Shown here piece by piece: positions 50,030-58,481 of a stretch of DNA of 58,481 bases. Every line of letters starts with the position of its first letter. Position 1 is the stretch's first letter. Both the position numbers and the translations under genes were made by a program. The DNA comes from Rhodothermales bacterium (GTDB lineage: Bacteria > Bacteroidota > Rhodothermia > Rhodothermales > Bin80). The stretch is from the NCBI GenBank assembly GCA_012271205.1, contig JAAXGT010000056.1:1-58481 (forward strand), given 5' to 3'. The notes under the pieces are model-generated. The model had not been told where the DNA came from, made no database searches, and saw only the letters and a list, made by a program, of their open reading frames with translations.

Positions 50030-50328
50030 TCGGGTCTTTCCTCGACTGTTGGCCGTTTGATATCCACCAGTCTCGGTCATGAGAGCCTGGTGAACAATCT
50101 CCTGAAAGGTCACAGCTAGAGGCTCGTGGCGACACTCGACGCTCAGGTTACACCCGACATTTATGTGCTTTTCGTCGTATTCGGTGCCATTTTGCCCTCT
50201 TGGGGTCCGATATCACCTCTTCACGCCGGAAATCCCATTCCTTGCACACCAAGACCGGGGCCTCACGCTTTTTTACTCTCACAACCACCATCCGCTTGAA
50301 TCCCATTTCTTCCACAGGCTGTTAAGCC

Positions 50329-51504
50329 TTACAGTCTTCGCAGCCGGCCATCGTACGCATTCCTGTAAAGCTGCAGCAGTGCTTCGTAGTCTACCGGTAC
50401 GGGATTCTCCTTTGCACAGGGATCGGTGGTGGCCATTGTGGCCAAATCTGTGAACTTGGAGTCGGGGATATTCAATTCTCTGAGTGTGTGGGGAATCCCG
50501 ATAGTGGTGCGCAGTTCCAGAATCCAGTCAATGATGTCATCAAACGCTGTCTTCTCAAGGCTCAAGAAACGGCCAAGGTGTTGCATCTTGTCTTCTATAG
50601 CCAGCCGGTTGAAGGCCATAACGTATGGCATGAATACAGCATTCGACAGGCCATGGTGGGTGTTGTAAACTGCACCCAGTGGATGGCTGAGGGCATGGAT
50701 GGCACCGAGTCCCTTCTGGAATGCAACCGCGCCCATGGTCGCAGCAGCCATCATATGGGCGCGTGCTGTGAGATCATAGCCTTTCCGTACCGCGACAGGT
50801 AGCCACTGCCGCACATAGCGGATCCCTTCCATGGCAATGCCATCTCCCATTGGATGATAGTAAGAGGCACACAGAGCCTCCAGGCAGTGTGCTAGTGCAT
50901 CCATGCCTGTAGCAGCCGTTAGCTGTGGCGAAAGGCCTGTCGTTAACACCGGGTCGGCAATAACTGCCTTGGGCATCAGGCTGGCGTGGAAGATGATCGT
51001 CTTTACTTGGATGCGTGTGTCCGTAATTACCGCTGCCCGGCCTACTTCGGAGCCCGTGCCCGCCGTTGTGGGTACTGCGACTACAGGCATAATAGATTCG
51101 GATGGGATTTGATACCATCGTCCGGCAAGATCCCACAGCTCGGCAGACTGCCTCGCCATCAGCGCAATGATCTTGCCAGTGTCCAAGGGGCTTCCCCCAC
51201 CCATAGCAATTATACCGTTGTGTCCTCCTTGCCGAAAAGCAGCAAGGCCCCTCTCTACATTGCAGTCAGTGGGATTGGATTGCACGTCCGAGAATACTCT
51301 CGTGGGCAGGCCACACTCCTCATTATGTTTGACGGTATCACGGACGAAGGGGAGCGCAGCCAAGTTCGCGTCTGTGATCAGGATAGGGCGAGTAATGCCC
51401 AAGGATTTGCAGACGGCCGCAAGTTCGGTAATTCGACCTGGACCAAAGTATATGCGGGTAGGAAAGTGCCAGTCGCCATTAAGCATGTGGAAATCAAGAC
51501 TCAT
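50329..51504 (-). CDS. Iron-containing alcohol dehydrogenase
   Basis: This 391-residue group III alcohol dehydrogenase has the NAD loop GGGSPLDTGKIIAL, the metal-binding segments DALAHCLEAL and HALSHPLGAVYNTHHGLSNAV (two of the histidines that bind Fe2+), and a typical length. It converts an alcohol to an aldehyde or the reverse with NAD(P)H. The ATG at 51504 is used; an internal one (MLNGDWHF) is possible. It is separated from the etf genes by the IS481 remnant, so a link with the catabolic operon is only possible, not shown. Confidence 0.9.
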   Translation of the reverse strand: MSLDFHMLNGDWHFPTRIYFGPGRITELAAVCKSLGITRPILITDANLAALPFVRDTVKHNEECGLPTRVFSDVQSNPTDCNVERGLAAFRQGGHNGIIAMGGGSPLDTGKIIALMARQSAELWDLAGRWYQIPSESIMPVVAVPTTAGTGSEVGRAAVITDTRIQVKTIIFHASLMPKAVIADPVLTTGLSPQLTAATGMDALAHCLEALCASYYHPMGDGIAMEGIRYVRQWLPVAVRKGYDLTARAHMMAAATMGAVAFQKGLGAIHALSHPLGAVYNTHHGLSNAVFMPYVMAFNRLAIEDKMQHLGRFLSLEKTAFDDIIDWILELRTTIGIPHTLRELNIPDSKFTDLATMATTDPCAKENPVPVDYEALLQLYRNAYDGRLRRL

Positions 51505-51692
51505 CAAATGTTGCCCGTTTCATAAGGGTACGGGTCGGTTTACAAGCCGCCGATGAAGCCGCCAAGCTACTTGATGCCATCGCAGGGCTATTTGATTTAG
51601 CCCTTCCCAGCCCCGTGCCTGGTAGTGTAGTGTCCCAGATATATCGGGGCATAATTTAGGCAGTTATATAGTTAACTGAAATTAATTTCGGC

Positions 51693-51887
51693 CTACGCAT
51701 CGGACTTGGGTTTGCTTTCAACGCGCTTTCCGCCCCTCAAAAACTGCCGCGTAGCCTCCAGTATCGTTAGCCCACCGTAGTGTGGATTCGCCGCTACCGT
51801 GTTATCCCATTTGTCCTGCAAGCGCTTACGCTTGCGCTCCTGCCGTTCGTCTTTTGTCATTTCAGTGTCCTGTTTCTGTATCGTCAT
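51693..51887 (-). CDS. Small highly charged protein of unknown function
   Basis: The 64-residue product is very rich in lysine, arginine and glutamate at its N terminus (TKDERQERKRKRLQDK), with a possible short helical domain after it (LTILEATRQFLRGG). ATG start at 51887. It follows the frameshifted gene by 28 bp on the same strand and may belong to the restriction-modification operon, for example as a small DNA- or RNA-binding factor. I do not recognise a family, and the reading frame could be spurious. Confidence 0.35.
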   Translation of the reverse strand: MTIQKQDTEMTKDERQERKRKRLQDKWDNTVAANPHYGGLTILEATRQFLRGGKRVESKPKSDA

Positions 51888-51915
51888 TGGTTCGTTGATC
51901 AGAGCTTCCTACACA

Positions 51916-52373
51916 TCACCTCGAGTTACGAATTGCAAAGAGCAGATAGTCCGATCGGCGGACAAAACCGGTCGAGTCGGCGTCTTTGGATAGATGGAAG
52001 TGGCGCATTCCATAGTCCCACAGCAATCTGTCGTGAATCCTTTGGTTTTCCGGTGCATCCTTTATGTGTTTACTCAAAAACCGCGTCACGTCTTCCCCGT
52101 GCGACAGAAGCCGGCGAAGCTCGAAGAGCGTCTCTCTCGCTTCCAGTGCCGCGTCACGCAGCTTCGGAGCTGTTGTTTCCGTGAGTTTCTCCAGAAAGTC
52201 GTGTATTCGTTGGATAGATGAACGGTACGACGCATTGGGGCGATGTGTCGCTTCAGCATCTCGCAGTAGCGTGCTGCAAGCTTGTCTACCTCCATTTCCT
52301 CGGCATTGCATTCAATGCCGTACTTCTTGAACTCACGACGGACAATGCCCTTCAAATCAGAAACGAAACTCAT
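51916..52373 (-). pseudogene. Helical protein of the hsd operon, frameshifted
   Basis: The start MSFVSDLKGIVRREFKK at 52373 leads to HIAPMRRTVHLSN. A single base is missing near 52211, where the frame moves to RIHDFLEKLTETTAPKLRD and continues through LLSHGEDVTRFLSKHIKDAP and YGMRHFHLSKDADSTGF until a stop at 51916. The rebuilt product is almost entirely helical, about 150 residues, and seems shortened after YLLFAIRNS. The block WDYGMRHFHLSK resembles a family I associate with defence loci, but I cannot name it. It begins 49 bp after the hsdR stop. A sequencing error at one base is an alternative to a real frameshift. Confidence 0.6.
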
Positions 52374-52421
52374 CGTGTATCCTCTCGTGCAGAAGTTGAC
52401 GGTAGTACACAACCCGCTGTC

Positions 52422-55568
<3,147 letters not shown>

Positions 55569-55575
55569 GGGAAGG

Positions 55576-56544
55576 TCATTCGGAAGACCGAAGCTCAAAT
55601 GTATCATCGATCTTCTCTCGAGTGCCACTTTTCGTCGGGGCTTTGTCCTTGGAATGCTGCGGCTTGTAATGCCAGAAATTCACGGGATTCCGAGGGTCTC
55701 GAGTGAGAAGATACCCTTGTGTCTTCAACGAGACTCCCAAACGCTTGGACTTACACGCGTTATACAGGTGTGACACTACTTTAAATCGCCCCCGATCGGT
55801 GTCGCTCGGGTTCCTTCTTGTGGTGTGATCCTCGGAAAAGAGTTCCGCTTGGTTTGGGCCCCGGGCCAGCAGCGTTCGAATTGTTTCGGGATTTGTACTC
55901 GTGTAGGCGGCCATTCCCGCTATCAAGTCCGCCAGTTGAACGAACGGCGTCAAAGCCGATTCCACCTCCTTAAAGGTTGCCACTTTTGGAATGACCCAGC
56001 GAAACTCCTCACCCAGAATCTCTTGAGTGCCCTTCCTCCAAGTACCATCACTGTTCAGGCAATCTCGAATCGTGTTCCAGTTGATTGTAACCAGTTTGTC
56101 GGGACGGAGGTGAAAACGATTGCCTGTCCCTCGCCTTTTCATCAGGTTGCGGTGCAGATGGAAAAACATTCGGCTATAATTGGCAACGTCGTCTCGTGCC
56201 TTAACGGCATGGCGTGGGTCATGCGTATCCCAAATCAAGATGTCCAACCGGAGGCCGGAGCATAGATGTGACAAGAAGAAGTCGAGAGTGGCGGTAGCCC
56301 GTGGGACATTTTTCTTGCCTCCTCTCCCGACGTTACGCCATTTCAACTCCCCCTTTACTGCACACTTCATGACATCGGAAAGCTTGGCACTCAAGTCTTC
56401 GACAAGACTTGCTGGGAGAGAAACTGCGGCAATGCTCCGAAAGCGGCCCTCTGTATGACGGCTCTCGTCGGAAAAGACGAAATAGTCTATGGTGGGCGAG
56501 ATCAAAGGCGGAGTCACTTTACCAGGTGCACGGGTGGGGATCAT
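55576..56544 (-). CDS. DUF3800 family protein in the restriction operon
   Basis: The 322-residue protein shows the DUF3800 pattern, an RNase H-like fold of unknown activity: [14 protein letters not shown] with the conserved Asp-Glu-Ser (26-28), a central [12 protein letters not shown], and the closing [15 protein letters not shown]. The acidic residues are in the expected places, so it may be an active nuclease. It lies between hsdS and hsdR on the same strand, ends 7 bp before the hsdR start, and its ATG falls inside the decayed XRE remnant. DUF3800 genes are often found in mobile and defence regions. A role as an accessory effector is inference. Confidence 0.8.
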   Translation of the reverse strand: MIPTRAPGKVTPPLISPTIDYFVFSDESRHTEGRFRSIAAVSLPASLVEDLSAKLSDVMKCAVKGELKWRNVGRGGKKNVPRATATLDFFLSHLCSGLRLDILIWDTHDPRHAVKARDDVANYSRMFFHLHRNLMKRRGTGNRFHLRPDKLVTINWNTIRDCLNSDGTWRKGTQEILGEEFRWVIPKVATFKEVESALTPFVQLADLIAGMAAYTSTNPETIRTLLARGPNQAELFSEDHTTRRNPSDTDRGRFKVVSHLYNACKSKRLGVSLKTQGYLLTRDPRNPVNFWHYKPQHSKDKAPTKSGTREKIDDTFELRSSE

Positions 56545-56734
56545 TCCGTGAAAAATAGGTAACCCACGGGGGCACGATCCGTGGGTAGGCCTCGGCCTGC
56601 TTCACGGTGGATAGGACATCGCCACGTTCCCGCAGCCGTAACTTCGCGAGTCGTTACTCGAGATCCGCTACTTGGAGTCCCACACGTTCGCGCGCCCACC
56701 AGATCAATATGGGGTTGGTAGAAGTTCGTGTCAT
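56519..56734 (-). pseudogene. XRE/ImmA-IrrE type regulator, N-terminal remnant with internal stop
   Basis: The frame starts with ATG at 56734, overlapping the hsdS stop as ATGA. It reads NPILIWWARERVGLQVADLE, meets a TAA at 56656-56654, and continues in the same frame through LREGDV-like LRLRERGDVLSTVKQAEAY and PPWVTYF to 56519. This matches the helix-turn-helix domain that precedes ImmA/IrrE metallopeptidases (WARERAGLS...ERGEV.PT.KQLEAFA...PVGYLF). Only this domain survives, and the peptidase part is absent. A stem of ACCCACGG/CCGTGGGT lies inside it near 56565-56584. Assignment is from the pattern and is fairly good. Confidence 0.6.
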
Positions 56735-58305
56735 GCGAATGCTCCCATCAATTCCTTGGCGTCGTGAACACGGAGCTCACCTGAAATGAGCTTGGGGAGC
56801 AGAGTATCGCGAAGAGCAGACAAGGTGCGGGATTCGTGGACATTCCTGACAACCTGTCCCAACATCGATGACACGGCACACTGGAACTCTGAAGCGATGA
56901 CATCGGTGGGCCGACACAGCTCGTATGTGCTCATGGCCTGCCAACTTGTTCGAGGCATCTTCGTGCCCGTCGAAGTCTGACTTGTGTGGGCAACGAAAGC
57001 AGACGACGAGACGCAGGACAGGACGAAGGCGAACCACTTCGGTATCCGTGCATTCAGCACGACGATATCTGTCGAGCAGAGGCCGTCAACCGGTGCGATG
57101 CCCACCTTGTGGAAATAGGGCCTTAATTTCCCGAACAATATGTCTCCAATCTCGAAGGTAGACTTTCTGCTCGAGACGGTGCTGGCCCTGCCCCAGTCCA
57201 TCAAAGCGACTGATCGACGAGGCATGTGCTGGAGTCCGATGTAGGGCGTATCGCTAGCCACTTTCCACGGATCAATTCCCCTCCGACGCAAGGCTGTGAT
57301 GTCACCGAGCGACCCAACTGTCCACCCCTCCGGAATCTTTCCCAGTTCGGAATCCACCAGCCGGTCGGGAAACAGATCGGCGAGCTCAGGCGGCAGTCCC
57401 GTGTCCCGACCTTCCATTTTGGCCCGGACCGGATCGAAATCAACAAACCACGACTTGAACAGCGCCCGTGCCATCGCCTCCAATGTCTCGTTCATCCGCC
57501 GGTTCAGCTCGATTTTGTCGTCCAAGGTGCCCAGGATGTGGGCGATGGCGCGCTGCGCCGCAGTTGGGGGGACGGAGCACTTGTGAAGGGAAACGAAGTC
57601 CCACTTGGCTCGTGGCATTTTCGTCCCTTCAGATCCTTGAACCGCTGCGTCTATGAATTCCGGTGAAGCCATGACATAGAAAAGATAACCTGGCTCGATG
57701 CCGGATTGCGGACGGACGACCCAAATGTCAGTCGAGCAGATCCCATTCATGCGTACACGAATCACTTTTCTGAAGTAGGGTCGCAGCTTACCGAACAAGA
57801 TGTCCCCTTGTTTGAACCTCAACTTCGTGCTTTGGACATCTCTCGCCGACCCAACTCCCAACAGGCTGAGGCTCCCCTCACCAATGTGTTCTAGCCCGAT
57901 ATATGTGACATCTCCCATGCCGTTCGGCGCGACCGAATCTCGAACCAGCCTTGCGATATCGCCAAACCTTGCTGTTCGCCAAGACTGTCGGATGCCGCTT
58001 GGCACCAGTACCACATGATCCACACGTATCTGCTCCCGAAACGATACCGGCACATCGTCCCAGACAAACAGATCGATCCTGAACGGCAGGTTGCTCTCCT
58101 CGAACGCCTCACGCAGATCGCCAACCTGTCGTCCTTGCTCTGGTGATGCGAAAACCACAAGGTCGAGGTCGGACTTTGGCCGGGACGTCCACTTCACGCG
58201 GGAGCCATACGCCCAAGCCTCCGTACCCGGCAGGTACCATTCAAGCAGCGCCAGAACGGTCTTGAGGTCCTCTCCCGCGAGGTCGATGGCTTGGCCTACT
58301 CCCAT
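56731..58305 (-). CDS. hsdS: MntA-type nucleotidyltransferase fused to type I RM specificity subunit HsdS
   Basis: One uninterrupted frame of 524 residues joins two functions. Residues 1 to about 95 are a minimal nucleotidyltransferase: GS at 34-35, ten residues, then DxD at 46-48, and the third acidic residue D78 in RIDLF. This GSx10DxD pattern is that of MntA antitoxins, which modify HepT. From about 98 the HsdS part begins: first target-recognition domain (IARLVRD to about 230), conserved helix (IAHILGTLDDKIELNRRMNETLEAMARALF), second recognition domain (IGLQHMP, about 350-470), and C-terminal helix (LSALRDTLLPKLISGEL). A longer frame to 58440 exists, but the ATG at 58305 overlaps the HEPN stop by 10 bp and gives MGVGQAIDLAGED. 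It sets the DNA sequence recognised by the restriction complex. Confidence 0.9.
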   Translation of the reverse strand: MGVGQAIDLAGEDLKTVLALLEWYLPGTEAWAYGSRVKWTSRPKSDLDLVVFASPEQGRQVGDLREAFEESNLPFRIDLFVWDDVPVSFREQIRVDHVVLVPSGIRQSWRTARFGDIARLVRDSVAPNGMGDVTYIGLEHIGEGSLSLLGVGSARDVQSTKLRFKQGDILFGKLRPYFRKVIRVRMNGICSTDIWVVRPQSGIEPGYLFYVMASPEFIDAAVQGSEGTKMPRAKWDFVSLHKCSVPPTAAQRAIAHILGTLDDKIELNRRMNETLEAMARALFKSWFVDFDPVRAKMEGRDTGLPPELADLFPDRLVDSELGKIPEGWTVGSLGDITALRRRGIDPWKVASDTPYIGLQHMPRRSVALMDWGRASTVSSRKSTFEIGDILFGKLRPYFHKVGIAPVDGLCSTDIVVLNARIPKWFAFVLSCVSSSAFVAHTSQTSTGTKMPRTSWQAMSTYELCRPTDVIASEFQCAVSSMLGQVVRNVHESRTLSALRDTLLPKLISGELRVHDAKELMGAFA

Positions 58306-58481
58306 GTCACACCTGTCATGGCCTGAAAGAGGCCAATGGCGTCGTCGATGAAGTCCGGGATCAGCGCCAGGCAGGCCTTCGCCTTCTCGCCGTCGTAGTC
58401 GTGCGACGTGTCGATGCGGGCATCGGCGTATTGCAGCCACTGCTCTAACGGCGCGGCGAACAGGTCATTCTCGTGGGCCAG
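58296..58481 (-). CDS. HEPN (HepT/HI0074-like) protein, 3' part at window edge
   Basis: Only the last 61 codons lie in the window; the gene runs off the right edge. They read in frame to a TAG at 58298-58296, which overlaps the start of the MNT-HsdS gene by 10 bp. The segment ARIDTSHDYDG contains Rx4HxY (R22, H27 and Y29 of the visible part), the active-site motif of HepT ribonuclease toxins, followed by the helix FIDDAIGLFQAM. Being immediately before an MntA-type domain is the standard order of hepT-mntA pairs. The assignment rests on motif plus context and would be firm if the N-terminal helices were visible. Confidence 0.75.
   Translation of the reverse strand: MAHENDLFAAPLEQWLQYADARIDTSHDYDGEKAKACLALIPDFIDDAIGLFQAMTGVTWE

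Overview
The window reads as one contig from a Gram-negative bacterium, most likely of the Bacteroidota/Rhodothermota side of the tree. This is inference from content: three 6-bladed beta-propeller lipoproteins (one broken), a 1021-residue secreted BNR/VPS10-type repeat protein, a lipoprotein with an 'LEPL-DGYH-EGW' domain, a plant-type class II DAHP synthase and an Fe-S type CysH. Coding density is uneven. Long intact catabolic operons alternate with gene-poor stretches that hold at least five decayed insertion sequences of different families (IS1595, IS1634, IS256, IS630, IS481) plus an IS3-like palindrome. No transposase in the window is intact, which suggests an old IS expansion followed by decay.

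Layout. 1-6.5 kb: IS1595 remnant with 22-bp inverted repeats, a trans-3-hydroxy-L-proline dehydratase/reductase pair, a long empty stretch and a tRNA-Thr(CGT). 6.7-13.1 kb: an M32 carboxypeptidase gene cut into two halves by a 4.88-kb insert that carries two divergent propeller lipoprotein genes and an IS1634 remnant; the flanks carry the same 6-bp word and rejoin in frame. 13.1-18.7 kb: HPF-like protein, lipoprotein, class II DAHP synthase with a zinc dehydrogenase, IS630 scrap, second propeller lipoprotein. 18.8-20.1 kb: IS256 remnant. 20.2-35.5 kb: myo-inositol catabolism and uptake (iolC, iolD, three ABC genes, iolA, a large secreted repeat protein, iolE, then iolG and a class I aldolase), with an opposing cysH in the middle. 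All steps from inositol to acetyl-CoA are present except iolB.

35.6-47.1 kb (minus strand): a tightly coupled operon with Gfo/Idh oxidoreductase, CoA-transferase, enoyl-CoA hydratase, choline-dehydrogenase-like GMC, aldehyde dehydrogenase, a CUT1-type ABC importer without its ATPase, a second GMC oxidoreductase and an NTF2-like secreted protein. The divergent pair etfB-etfA lies beside it. The set looks like uptake of a sugar-like or glycosidic alcohol, its oxidation to an acid, CoA activation and hydration; the substrate is unknown. 49.2-51.5 kb: IS481 remnant and an iron-containing alcohol dehydrogenase.

51.7-58.5 kb (minus strand, visibly more GC-rich): a type I restriction-modification island. 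Reading from the right edge: the 3' end of a HEPN (HepT-like) gene, an MntA-type nucleotidyltransferase fused in frame to HsdS, a decayed XRE/ImmA-type regulator, a DUF3800 protein, HsdR, a frameshifted helical protein and a small charged ORF. The coupling of a HepT/MntA toxin-antitoxin module to the specificity subunit is the most interesting arrangement in the window.
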